This document shows, one piece after another, positions 24,834-35,357 of a stretch of DNA of 64,000 bases. The DNA comes from Ornithinimicrobium murale. GTDB lineage: Bacteria; Actinomycetota; Actinomycetes; Actinomycetales; Dermatophilaceae. The position numbers and the translations under genes are program-made. The notes beneath the pieces are model-generated. The model had not been told where the DNA came from. It did no database searches and saw only the letters and a program-made list of their open reading frames with translations. Every line of letters starts with the position of its first letter. Position 1 is the stretch's first letter. The stretch spans positions 1 through 64,000 of the forward strand of contig NZ_QLVD01000002.1 of NCBI RefSeq assembly GCF_003352835.1. The letters run 5' to 3'.

Positions 24834-26057
24834 ATGAGCAGCCAACCCAGCACGGACGCCGGTGTCGTCGTGATCGGTGCAGGTCTCGCCGGCGCACACG
24901 TCGTGGAGGCGCTGCGCGCCCGGTCGTATGCCGGACCCGTCACCCTGGTGGGTGATGAGCAGGACCGACCCTATGAGCGCCCTCCGCTCAGCAAGGGCTA
25001 CCTGCAGGGTGCTGCGGAGATCGAGGAGGCCTACGTGCACCCGGAGGGGTGGTATGCCGAGCACGACGTCTCCACGCGGTTCGGCGACGCAGCGGTGGCG
25101 CTCGACCGGGCCTCGCATGAGGTGGAGCTGGCCAGCGGTGAACGGCTCAGCTACGGGACGCTCGTGCTCGCGACCGGCGCCACACCGCGACGCCTCCGCC
25201 TGCCCGGCTCCGACCTGGAGAACGTCCTGACCCTGCGCCGGATCGCCGACAGCAACGCGTTGCGGGCGGCGATCGCCGAGCACCGGCGGATCGTCATCGT
25301 GGGCGGCGGGTGGATCGGCCTGGAGGTGGCGGCCGCAGCCCGGCTGGGCGGGTCGCAGGTGACCGTGCTCGAGATGGCCGAGCTGCCGCTGCTGCAGGTG
25401 CTGGGCGCCGAGGTGGCGCAGCACTTTGCCCGGTTGCACCAGGAGCACGGTGTCGACCTGCGAACCGGCGTGAGTGTCTCGGAGTTGACCGGTGACCACG
25501 GGCGGGTCACGGGAGTGGTCGTGGACGGTGAGCGGCTCCCCGCCGACCTGGTGCTGCTCGGTGTCGGCGCGGCGCCGAACACCGACCTGGCGCGGGCCGC
25601 CGGCCTGTCCGTCGATTCCGGCATCGTGGTCGATGAACACCTCCGCTCCCCTGACGACCCCGACGTCCTGGCCGTCGGAGACGCCGCCGAGGCACGGCAT
25701 ACGACACTGGGCCCGCTCCGGGTGGAGCACTGGGACAACGCGATCCGGCAGGGCAAGCTGGCCGCGGCGACGATCACCGGTGGCGGCGAGGTCTACGACT
25801 GGGCGCCCTACTTCTACACCGACCAGTACGACCTGGGCATGGAGTACGTCGGACGCGGCAGCGCCGAGGACGACGTGGCCATCCGGGGTCACCTGAGCTC
25901 CGGGGAGTTCATCGCGTTCTGGCTGCGCGAGGGCACGGTGAGCGCCGCGATGAACGTCAACATCTGGGACGTGAACGAGGACCTGCGGACCCTGATCGGG
26001 CGCACGGTCGCCCCGGAACGGCTGACCGATGCCAGCGTGGCGCTGACCGACCTGTGA
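24834..26057 (+). CDS. NAD(P)H-dependent FAD oxidoreductase (ferredoxin/rubredoxin reductase type)
   Basis: This 407-aa pyridine nucleotide-disulfide-type reductase has an FAD-binding N-terminus (VVVIGAGLAGAHVVEALRA), the NAD motif IVIVGGGWIGLEVAAAARLGG, and a second FAD contact DVLAVGDAAEA. The C-terminal reductase domain contains WDNAIRQGKLAAATI and YFYTDQYDLGMEYVG. Such proteins pass electrons from NAD(P)H to ferredoxin or similar small carriers. ATG 24834 follows AGGAGC nine bases after the folE stop, so they are co-transcribed. No partner ferredoxin is adjacent. Confidence 0.9.
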   Translation: MSSQPSTDAGVVVIGAGLAGAHVVEALRARSYAGPVTLVGDEQDRPYERPPLSKGYLQGAAEIEEAYVHPEGWYAEHDVSTRFGDAAVALDRASHEVELASGERLSYGTLVLATGATPRRLRLPGSDLENVLTLRRIADSNALRAAIAEHRRIVIVGGGWIGLEVAAAARLGGSQVTVLEMAELPLLQVLGAEVAQHFARLHQEHGVDLRTGVSVSELTGDHGRVTGVVVDGERLPADLVLLGVGAAPNTDLARAAGLSVDSGIVVDEHLRSPDDPDVLAVGDAAEARHTTLGPLRVEHWDNAIRQGKLAAATITGGGEVYDWAPYFYTDQYDLGMEYVGRGSAEDDVAIRGHLSSGEFIAFWLREGTVSAAMNVNIWDVNEDLRTLIGRTVAPERLTDASVALTDL

Positions 26058-26082
26058 GCCCGGTCCTGCGGGTGGCCAGGCC

Positions 26083-26841
26083 CTACTGCAGCAGGAGCAC
26101 CACGATCAGGAAGGAAACGACGCCGCTGAGGCGCGGTTGCCCGGGGACCTTGCCCCGTGCACCGAGGATGAGGTAGGCAGGGGCGGCGACGATCAGACCT
26201 GGGCTCAGCACCAGCCACACCCAGGCCCACCGGGTGGCCAGTCGGGGCTGCGGCGATCTCACCAGCAGCGCGACGCAGGCCACGAGGAGCGCCATCGGCA
26301 GATAGGCCCACGCGCCGCGCACCTCCCAGTCGCCGAAAGACCCGTAGGCCCCGCTCTGCCACTCGGCCCGGACGATCTCCAGGTCCGGCGCGATCCCCTG
26401 CAGCTCCTGGCCGACATCGCCGATGATGTAGTCGCTCGACATCTCGTCGAACCCCTGCGAGTGCAGCTCCTCCAGTGAGCTGGCCTGCCGCACCTCGGCC
26501 ACGCTGCGGTGCCAACCGTCCCGCCACTCGAGCCGGACGGTGGAGACCCCCTGCACGCCGTCCGAGTAGCCATCCGGACCATCGAGGGCGCCCACGACGC
26601 GCACCTGCTCCACGGCGCCCCGCTGCAGGGCTGCCTGCAGGTCGTCAACGGACACGGCCCGGGCACCGCCGACGAGTGCTCCCAGGAGAGTCACGACATA
26701 CAGCACCAGGGTCAGCCAGCGCGCGACCTGCCACGCACTGACGCCCTCGCCCCTGGCCCCCACGGCCTCGTGGGCAACCGTCGCTGTTGCCATGCGGGAA
26801 GGGTACCGGTCCCGCCCCACCTGCGCGGAGAATGACGCCAT
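26083..26841 (-). CDS. Putative membrane protein, function unknown
   Basis: Up to 252 aa are encoded. One helix near residues 40-62 (WLTLVLYVVTLLGALVGG) precedes a soluble region of about 100 residues (VDDLQAALQRGAVEQVRVVGALDG). Three C-terminal helices (YLPMALLVACVALLV, WVWLVLSPGLIVAAPAYLIL, VVSFLIVVLLL) follow. The start may be ATG 26841 or ATG 26793; neither has a clear SD. It converges on the oxidoreductase gene with 25 bp between them. I do not recognise the family. Confidence 0.65.
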   Translation of the reverse strand: MASFSAQVGRDRYPSRMATATVAHEAVGARGEGVSAWQVARWLTLVLYVVTLLGALVGGARAVSVDDLQAALQRGAVEQVRVVGALDGPDGYSDGVQGVSTVRLEWRDGWHRSVAEVRQASSLEELHSQGFDEMSSDYIIGDVGQELQGIAPDLEIVRAEWQSGAYGSFGDWEVRGAWAYLPMALLVACVALLVRSPQPRLATRWAWVWLVLSPGLIVAAPAYLILGARGKVPGQPRLSGVVSFLIVVLLLQ

Positions 26842-26866
26842 CGTCCACCGCGGTCTCCGTGCGTCG

Positions 26867-28270
26867 TCAGTCGTCGAGGCTCCGGACCGCCCGCAGCACG
26901 GCCTCGACGGAGAGGTCGATGTCAGCGGCGGTGGTGAGGTGGTTGGAGACGGCGATCCGCATCAGTCGCCGGCCACGCCACGTGGTGCCACCCATCCAGC
27001 AGGTGCCGTCCTGCTGGATCAGGCTGATCACGGCGTCGGTGCGCCGGTCGGCCTCCGAGCCCTCGCCGCCGAAACCGACGAGCACCTGGTTGAGCACCAC
27101 GTCGTTGACGACCTCGAGCCCGGCAGTGGTCAGGGCGTCGGCACACCGCCGCGCGTGGTCGCTGCACCGGTCGACCAGGTCGGCGACCCCCTGACGTCCG
27201 AGCTCCTGAAGGGCCGCCCACACCGCGAACCCGCGGGCGCGTCGAGAGGACTCGGCCGTGTAGTCGGCCGCGCCCGGGGCCGTGCCGGAGCCGGTCAGGT
27301 AGGAGGCGGTGTAGGACATCGCGGCCGTCTGCACGTCAGGACGCGAACAGAACGCGAAGCCGGAGTCGTAGGGCACGTTCAACCACTTGTGACCGTCGCA
27401 CCCCCAGGAGTCCGCCAGCTCCACACCGTCCACCAGGTGCCTACGCGCGGCGCTCGCCGCTGCCCACAGGCCGAAGGCCCCGTCGACGTGGACCCAGGTG
27501 CCGTGCTCGCGAGCGATGGTGCAGGCAGTGCGCAGGTCGTCGACGGCACCGGTGTTGACGTTGCCGGCCTGCAGGCAGAGCACGCTCGGATGAGCCTCGT
27601 CCGTGGGCTCGGTGGACAGGACCCGTCGGAGGTCGTCGGTGTCGATGGCTCCCTGCGCGTCGACGGCCACCTCCGCCAGTGCGTCGGAGCCCAGGCCCAG
27701 CAGCCGCAGGGAGCGGTCGATGGTGGCGTGCCGTTCGGCGCCGGCGAGCACCCTGATCTGCGGCGCTCCGGCGAGCCCGCGGCGCTCCACGTCCCACCCT
27801 GCTTGGCGCAACAGGTGGTGCCGTGCCGCAGCCAGTCCGACCGTGTTCGCGGCCTGGGCGCCGGTCACGAAGCCGACCCCGGCTGACGCGGGCAGTCCCA
27901 GCAGGTCCTTCAGCCAGGCCCCGGCGACGTCCTCGGCCGCGGCCGCGGCTGGGGCGAGATGACCGTTGAACGCGCACTGGTCCCAACCGACGGCCAGGAT
28001 GTCCGCGGCCGAGGCGGCCGGCAGGGCACCCCCGATGACGAAGCCGAAGTAGCGGGGGCCCGGCGTGGACATCAGGCCCGGCTGCGCGGCGTCGATGAGC
28101 TGCTCGACCACCTCCCCGGCATCGCGTGGCCCCTCCGGGAGGGGGACGGCCAGCCGGCTGCGGACCACGGACTGACCGGCGGGCGCCTGCACCGGCCGCT
28201 CGTGCAGGGACGCGCGGAAGTCGGCGGCTTCGTGAGCCGCGCGCTCGAACAGGGCGTGAAGGTCGGCCAT
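26867..28270 (-). CDS. Group II pyridoxal-phosphate-dependent decarboxylase
   Basis: This 467-aa amino-acid decarboxylase-like enzyme of the DDC/GAD fold shows TPGPRYFGFVIGG, GFVTGAQAANTVGLAAARH, the cofactor-stacking RHATIDRSLRLLGLG, HVDGAFGLWAA and the PLP lysine in SWGCDGHKWLNVPYDSG. The substrate is not predictable; relatives act on aromatic amino acids, glutamate or diaminobutyrate, and some are aminotransferase-like. It is a single gene, divergent from clpP3 with a 115-bp shared promoter region. Confidence 0.88.
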   Translation of the reverse strand: MADLHALFERAAHEAADFRASLHERPVQAPAGQSVVRSRLAVPLPEGPRDAGEVVEQLIDAAQPGLMSTPGPRYFGFVIGGALPAASAADILAVGWDQCAFNGHLAPAAAAAEDVAGAWLKDLLGLPASAGVGFVTGAQAANTVGLAAARHHLLRQAGWDVERRGLAGAPQIRVLAGAERHATIDRSLRLLGLGSDALAEVAVDAQGAIDTDDLRRVLSTEPTDEAHPSVLCLQAGNVNTGAVDDLRTACTIAREHGTWVHVDGAFGLWAAASAARRHLVDGVELADSWGCDGHKWLNVPYDSGFAFCSRPDVQTAAMSYTASYLTGSGTAPGAADYTAESSRRARGFAVWAALQELGRQGVADLVDRCSDHARRCADALTTAGLEVVNDVVLNQVLVGFGGEGSEADRRTDAVISLIQQDGTCWMGGTTWRGRRLMRIAVSNHLTTAADIDLSVEAVLRAVRSLDD

Positions 28271-28327
28271 AGCTGCTGATGCTACGGCGGTGCCGCAGGC
28301 AGCACGAGCGGGCCCCTGACGTGGCTG

Positions 28328-28344
28328 CGCTGCTCACAGCAGCG
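28328..28344. promoter_or_regulatory. Perfect inverted repeat upstream of clpP3, candidate PopR site
   Basis: CGCTGCTCACAGCAGCG is a perfect 7-3-7 palindrome starting 58 bp and ending 42 bp before the clpP3 ATG. A PopR-like regulator is encoded in the same cluster, and PopR activates the clpP3-clpP4 operon in Streptomyces. Assignment as its site is inference from position and symmetry. Confidence 0.5.
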
Positions 28345-28385
28345 TGCCCTTCCGGTCTCCGCCGGCGCCCCCGCAGTCTGGAGTC

Positions 28386-29006
28386 ATGAGCACCGAAACC
28401 ACAGACCCCGCGCAGGGGCTGGACCACGAGATCCACCGACAGCTCTTTGACCGCCGCACACTCGTGCTGGGCGAGGCCCTCGAGGAGCGCAACAGCAACC
28501 GCCTGGTTGCCGCCCTGCTCCTGCTGGCCGACGCCGACCCACGGGAGGACATCCGACTGCTGATCAACTCGGTCGGCGGCTCGGTGCCTGGGATGCTCGC
28601 CATCCGGGACTGCATGCGGATGATCCCCAACGACGTGGTCACCGTCAACGTCGGCATGGCCTACAGCGCCGGTCAGTTCCTGCTGTCCTCCGGCGCACCG
28701 GGCAAGCGCTACGCACTGCCGCACGCCAAGGTGCTGCTGCACCAGGGATCGGCCGGCATCGGTGGCACCGCCATGGACATCGCCATCCAGGCCGACGACC
28801 TGCGGCACACCCGGGACACGGTCCTGGGGTGCATCGCCGAGGACACGGGGCAACCGGTCGAGCGGGTCGAGGAGGACTCCCGCAGGGACCGGTGGTTCTC
28901 GGCTCCGGAGGCACTGGACTACGGCTTCATCGACGCGATCGCCGGATCGCTCGAGGACGTGATGCCGGGGCGGACCGCCCCCATCGGCCTGGGGAGCACG
29001 CGATGA
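28386..29006 (+). CDS. clpP3: Accessory ATP-dependent Clp protease proteolytic subunit, catalytically complete
   Basis: This 206-aa ClpP has an intact triad: Ser94 in GMAYSAGQFLL, His119 in VLLHQG and Asp168 in SRRDRWFSAPEALDYGFID. The Ser-His spacing (25) and Ser-Asp spacing (74) equal those of E. coli ClpP. LINSVGGSVPGMLAIRDCM is the substrate-channel strand region. It matches the accessory ClpP class found as an operon pair in Streptomyces (clpP3 clpP4). ATG 28386 lies downstream of the 28328 palindrome. The stop overlaps the next clpP start (ATGA). Confidence 0.92.
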   Translation: MSTETTDPAQGLDHEIHRQLFDRRTLVLGEALEERNSNRLVAALLLLADADPREDIRLLINSVGGSVPGMLAIRDCMRMIPNDVVTVNVGMAYSAGQFLLSSGAPGKRYALPHAKVLLHQGSAGIGGTAMDIAIQADDLRHTRDTVLGCIAEDTGQPVERVEEDSRRDRWFSAPEALDYGFIDAIAGSLEDVMPGRTAPIGLGSTR

Positions 29007-29605
29007 GCACCTATGCCATCCCCTATGTCACGACGCAGAGTCCCCGTGGAGAGCGCACGCTCGACATCTACAGCCGGCTGCTCGCCGACCGCATCGTCTA
29101 CCTGGGCACCGGCATCGACGAGGGGGTGGCCAACGCGGTCATCGCCCAGCTCCTGCACCTGGAGAACGAGAACCCAGACACTCCGATCGCGCTCTATCTG
29201 AACTCGGTCGGCGGCTCGATCCCGGCAACCCTGGCCATCTATGACGCGATGCAGTTCGTCCGGCCGCGCATCGACACGACCTGCGTGGGCCAGGTGGTCG
29301 CCAGCTCGGCCGTCCTGCTGGCCGGCGGTGCGGCAGGGCACCGCTCGATCCTTCCGCACGGGCGGGTCGTGATCCACGCGCCGGCGGCCGAGGGGCGCGG
29401 CACCGTGCCGGACCTGATCCTGGAGGCCGACGAGATCGAGCGGGTGCGCCGCATGCAGGAGGAGATCCTGGGCCAGCACACCGGCCACACGGCCGACCAG
29501 GTCCGCCGAGACACCGACCGCGACCTCATCCTGACCGCCCAGGCTGCCGTCGACTATGGCGTCGTCGACCAGGTGCTCTCCGCGCGGGAGGCGCTCGTGG
29601 CGTGA
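29003..29605 (+). CDS. clpP4: Accessory ClpP paralogue lacking the catalytic serine
   Basis: This 200-aa ClpP-fold subunit carries IALYLNSVGGSIPATLAIYD, His125 (VVIHAP) and Asp174 (DTDRDLILTAQAAVDYG) at the expected places. The position that should be the nucleophile is Ala100: the segment reads GQVVASSAVLL where family members have GQ(A/V)AS. His125 minus 25 and Asp174 minus 74 both point to residue 100. Ser101 and Ser102 follow but are out of register. It may be a structural ClpR-like partner of clpP3. Its 3' end overlaps the convergent acetyltransferase gene by about 50 bp. Confidence 0.9.
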   Translation: MSTYAIPYVTTQSPRGERTLDIYSRLLADRIVYLGTGIDEGVANAVIAQLLHLENENPDTPIALYLNSVGGSIPATLAIYDAMQFVRPRIDTTCVGQVVASSAVLLAGGAAGHRSILPHGRVVIHAPAAEGRGTVPDLILEADEIERVRRMQEEILGQHTGHTADQVRRDTDRDLILTAQAAVDYGVVDQVLSAREALVA

Positions 29606-30144
29606 GTGGGGCGCAACCGCGCGTGGTCCCACGACGTGGAGCCCAGGGCGAACCGCCGGTAGTGGCTGGGCTGCCCGAGGTAGCTGGCCGGTTGCCCCTG
29701 CCCTGTCTCCGTCATGCCGAGGCGCTGCAGGATCCGGACTGAGGCCCGGTTGGCCCCGATGGCCTCGGCCCAGATCTCCCGCAGCCCCAGCACCGCAAAG
29801 CCGTGCGCCACACCTGAGCGGGCCAGGGCCAGACCCAGACCTCGGCCCCACAGCGACCGGGGTCCCACCAGGAACCCGAGCTCCCGGCGTCCGGCCTCCG
29901 TGCCGTGCAGGTCCACGTAGCCCACCAGCCGCCCCTCCTGCTCCGCCGCCAGGCGCAGCAGGTCGGGCGGCGGCGAGGTGATCGTTCTGCGCTGAAAGTC
30001 GCGGTGCTCCACCTGCGACAGAGCGGTGGACCACTCGGCGGCCCGGCAGAAATCCGGGTCCTGGGCCCACCCGGCGATGACCTCCCCGTCAGCCGCCGTC
30101 AGGGGCCGCAGCGAGACCGCCAGGGGGCGTAGTGGGACGGTCAC
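29554..30144 (-). CDS. GNAT-family N-acetyltransferase (RimJ/RimL type)
   Basis: This 196-aa acetyl-CoA-dependent transferase has SLRPLTAADGEVIAGWAQDPDFC, GYVDLHG, RRELGFLVGPRSLWGRGLGLALAR (acetyl-CoA loop) and NRASVRILQRLGMTETG, the RimJ/RimL pattern of acetylating protein N-termini or small amines. The C-terminal tail (about the last 20 residues) is antisense to the end of clpP4. GTG 30144 overlaps the popR stop (GTGA), so it is co-translated with popR. Its target is unknown. Confidence 0.82.
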   Translation of the reverse strand: MTVPLRPLAVSLRPLTAADGEVIAGWAQDPDFCRAAEWSTALSQVEHRDFQRRTITSPPPDLLRLAAEQEGRLVGYVDLHGTEAGRRELGFLVGPRSLWGRGLGLALARSGVAHGFAVLGLREIWAEAIGANRASVRILQRLGMTETGQGQPASYLGQPSHYRRFALGSTSWDHARLRPTHATSASRAESTWSTTP

Positions 30145-30491
30145 GCGGCCAGCAGGACGGGGTCGCTCCCCCGGGCCGTGCGCAACGCCACCGTGAGCTG
30201 AGCGCTCGCACGACGCGTGAGGTCAAGGACCGACAGGTCCAGGGCACCAGCGAGGGCCTCGAGCATCTCCGAGGACGGGTCCTTCTTGCCCCGCTCGAGC
30301 TCGGAGAGGTATTGGGGCGACAGCCCCGCCCGGCCCGCGACGTCGGCGATGCGCTCCCCTCGGAACTCCCGCTCACCGCGGAGCTGCCGACCCAGCGCCT
30401 CCCGCCACAGCGGCGGCTGCACGTGGCGCACCGTGCCGCGCCGTGCTCGACCCGGCGACGGGCGGTCGGAGAGTCGCACCACGTTTCCCAT
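30141..30491 (-). CDS. popR: PopR/ClgR-like transcriptional regulator with -LLAA C-terminus
   Basis: This 116-aa XRE-type regulator has its HTH at about residues 35-85 (LGRQLRGEREFRGERIADVAGRAGLSPQYLSELERGKKDPSSEMLEAL), the ClgR/PopR signature. In Streptomyces lividans PopR activates clpP3 clpP4 and is degraded by ClpP1/P2 through its two terminal alanines. This protein also ends PVLLAA, so the same proteolytic switch is likely. It sits beside the clpP3-clpP4 pair, separated by the GNAT gene with which it forms an operon. Confidence 0.85.
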   Translation of the reverse strand: MGNVVRLSDRPSPGRARRGTVRHVQPPLWREALGRQLRGEREFRGERIADVAGRAGLSPQYLSELERGKKDPSSEMLEALAGALDLSVLDLTRRASAQLTVALRTARGSDPVLLAA

Positions 30492-30607
30492 GAGGTGACG
30501 CTAGCGCGGCGCCCGGACCGGAGCGAGTCATTTCACTCTCGGCAGAGCGAGGCCCCCACCACCGGGGCGGGATCAGGGGCAGGTGAGCATCGGCATACGG
30601 CCCCGGG

Positions 30608-31498
30608 TCAGTCCGCGGCGCGGACGTTGATCAGGTTGGCCCACGGGTCATCGAAGGAGACCGTGCGGCCGTCGTCGCGCGTCTGCATGCCGAAGTGCTT
30701 CATCCGCTCGGTCAGCGCTCCGACCTCGTCTGCGGTCGGCACGACGATGTCGACCTGCCCCAGACCGAGGGTCCGCTGACGGGGACCGGCACCACGGGAG
30801 TTCCAGACGTTCATCGCCATGTGGTGGTGATACTTCCCGGCGCTGACGAACAGCGCCTGGTTCCCCAGCGTCGCCGTCGTCTCGAAGCCGAGCTTGTGGA
30901 CATAGAACTCCTGGGCGGTCGCGACGTCCCCCACGGACAGGTGGACGTGCCCCACGATGGCGCTGCCGAGCGCGGCGGGGTCGGCCAGGCCCTCCTCGGT
31001 GAGGTGCTCGCGCAGGAACTGGTTCGGGTCCAGGAACAGGGTGGACATCTCGACCTGGCCGTGCGTCCAGCTCCACTCGGTGCGGTCGCGGTCCCAGTAG
31101 AGCTCGATCCCGTTGCCCTCCGGGTCGTCGAAGTAGAAGGCCTGGCTGACCAGGTGGTCGCTGGAGCCGACGAACCGGACACCCGGGTACTGCGCGGCGG
31201 TGGCCACGGTCGCGGCGAGGGCCTGCTGGGTCTCGTAGAGGATGGCCGTGTGGAAGAGCCCGGCCTGCCCCGGCGTGGCGGCCTTGAGCTCGGGGCTGTG
31301 TCGCAGGATGACGACGGGCTCGGTCCCGCGACCCAGCGTGACCCGCGAGCCCTGGCTGGAGAGCACCTGCAGGGCGATCGCGTCCCGGTAGTAGGCGGTC
31401 ATCACGTCGAGGTCGGCAACGTCGAGGGTCACCGCGCCCATCGAGGTGTCAGCCGCCAGCAGGTCCTTCGGGGTGAGCAGTGCGGGCGTGGTGGTCAT
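30608..31498 (-). CDS. VOC-superfamily ring-cleavage dioxygenase-like protein (CatE type)
   Basis: The 296-aa product has two vicinal-oxygen-chelate modules: GAVTLDVADLDVMTAYYRDAIALQVL (first) and GHVHLSVGDVATAQEFYVHKLGFE (second). Candidate metal ligands are His in GLFHTA and GHVHLS and Glu in GIELYWDR. It resembles catechol-2,3-dioxygenase CatE-type proteins; activity on catechols or quinones is not proven. ATG 31498 has GAAGAGG at good spacing, although the frame opens at 31531. An inverted TTGA-N4-TCAA lies just upstream near 31520-31532. Confidence 0.82.
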   Translation of the reverse strand: MTTTPALLTPKDLLAADTSMGAVTLDVADLDVMTAYYRDAIALQVLSSQGSRVTLGRGTEPVVILRHSPELKAATPGQAGLFHTAILYETQQALAATVATAAQYPGVRFVGSSDHLVSQAFYFDDPEGNGIELYWDRDRTEWSWTHGQVEMSTLFLDPNQFLREHLTEEGLADPAALGSAIVGHVHLSVGDVATAQEFYVHKLGFETTATLGNQALFVSAGKYHHHMAMNVWNSRGAGPRQRTLGLGQVDIVVPTADEVGALTERMKHFGMQTRDDGRTVSFDDPWANLINVRAAD

Positions 31499-31584
31499 CA
31501 GTGCCTCTTCCATCATTGGTTGATCTTTCAATCATTCTAACAGAGGCAGCCGCTCGGGCATTCCCGGGGCCTGATGAGACGCGG

Positions 31585-31617
31585 GCGGCCCCGCACCGTG
31601 AACCGGTGCGGGGCCGC
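31585..31617. terminator. Bidirectional hairpin terminator downstream of acnA
   Basis: Left arm GCGGCCCCGCACCG (31585-31598) and right arm CGGTGCGGGGCCGC (31604-31617) are perfectly complementary, with a loop of five bases. It follows the acnA stop by 20 bases on the minus strand and precedes the VOC gene promoter. Confidence 0.88.
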
Positions 31618-31636
31618 TGTCGTGCGGACGTCAGTC

Positions 31637-34456
<2,820 letters not shown>

Positions 34457-34473
34457 GCCGACTCCTCTCCGAT

Positions 34474-34493
34474 TTATCTTGACGTCAAGATAA
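34474..34493. promoter_or_regulatory. Perfect 20-bp palindrome upstream of acnA, candidate operator
   Basis: TTATCTTGACGTCAAGATAA is fully self-complementary and AT-rich against its surroundings. It ends 17 bases before the acnA ATG, so a bound protein would block transcription or the start region. Size and symmetry suit a MarR- or GntR-like dimer; the protein is not identifiable from this window. Confidence 0.7.
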
Positions 34494-34547
34494 CTCTATC
34501 ACAGACGCTCTCCTACCTGGCAGTCTCGCGCACCTCGGGAGCCACGT

Positions 34548-34566
34548 CTACGGAAGGCTTGCCTAA
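34548..34566 (+). promoter_or_regulatory. Weak IdeR/DtxR-like site upstream of acnA
   Basis: CTACGGAAGGCTTGCCTAA matches the 19-bp IdeR consensus at 13 positions, with the AGGCT and CCTAA blocks intact. It lies about 90 bp before the iron-dependent acnA gene. The match is much weaker than the box at 19425. Confidence 0.3.
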
Positions 34567-34651
34567 CCCGCACAGCCCGCTCCCCGGTCGCCACCGGACA
34601 GGTCGCCCCGGTGTCGAGCCCGTGCGTGTGCGCCGACCTCGGGGAGCGGTG

Positions 34652-35350
34652 TCAGGCCTCGTCCTCGTCGTCACGCTGGGGGCGGGTGCGGCTCTCCGGG
34701 TTGAGAGTGAGGGCCAGCTGGTGCTCAGCCTCGGGCGGGCAGATAAACAGGATCTCGTCGTTGACCTCGATCGCTTCGTCCGGGCTGGGCGAGATCGCCT
34801 GACCGTCGCGCAGGATCGTGATCAGCTGGGTGTCCGGAGGCAGGGGAACGTCACCGACGCGGGAACCGACGTAGGGGCTGGACTCGGGCAGGGTCAGCTC
34901 GACCATGTGGGCGGCGCCGTGCTGGAACTCGAAGAGCCGCACGATCTCACCGACCGTGACCGCCTCCTCGACCAGCGCGGTCATCAGCCGCGGGGTGGAG
35001 ACGGCCACATCCACACCCCAGGCGTCGTTGAACAACCACTCGTTGCGGGGGTTGTTCACCCGGGCCACGGTGCGCGGCACGGCGAACTCCGTGCGAGCCA
35101 GGAAGGAGACCACGAGGTTCACCTTGTCGTCGCCGGTCGCACAGACGACGTGGTCATAGGTCTCCAGCTGCGCGGTGGTCAGCGTGCTGATCTCACAGGC
35201 ATCCCCGATGATCCAGTCGGCGGCAGGGACCATCGAGGTCTTGGCCTCGGTGGCGTCCCGGTCGATGATCAGGACGTCATGGCCGTTGTGGAGCAGCTCC
35301 CGGCCGATGGAGCGGCCGACACTGCCGGCACCGATCACGACGACACGCAC
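34652..35350 (-). CDS. ceoC: TrkA-type K+ uptake regulatory protein (second of pair)
   Basis: This 232-aa cytosolic NAD-binding regulator of K+ transport has an N-terminal RCK_N fold (VVVIGAGSVGRSIGRELLHNGHDVLIIDRD, VCATGDDKVNLVVSFLAR) and a C-terminal RCK_C/TrkA-C domain (MVELTLPESSPYVGSRVGDV). The last 15 residues are highly charged. It lies seven bases downstream of ceoB in the same operon, as in M. tuberculosis. The RCK_C domain may bind a nucleotide ligand such as c-di-AMP; that is inference. Confidence 0.9.
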   Translation of the reverse strand: MRVVVIGAGSVGRSIGRELLHNGHDVLIIDRDATEAKTSMVPAADWIIGDACEISTLTTAQLETYDHVVCATGDDKVNLVVSFLARTEFAVPRTVARVNNPRNEWLFNDAWGVDVAVSTPRLMTALVEEAVTVGEIVRLFEFQHGAAHMVELTLPESSPYVGSRVGDVPLPPDTQLITILRDGQAISPSPDEAIEVNDEILFICPPEAEHQLALTLNPESRTRPQRDDEDEA

Positions 35351-35357
35351 GAGGACC

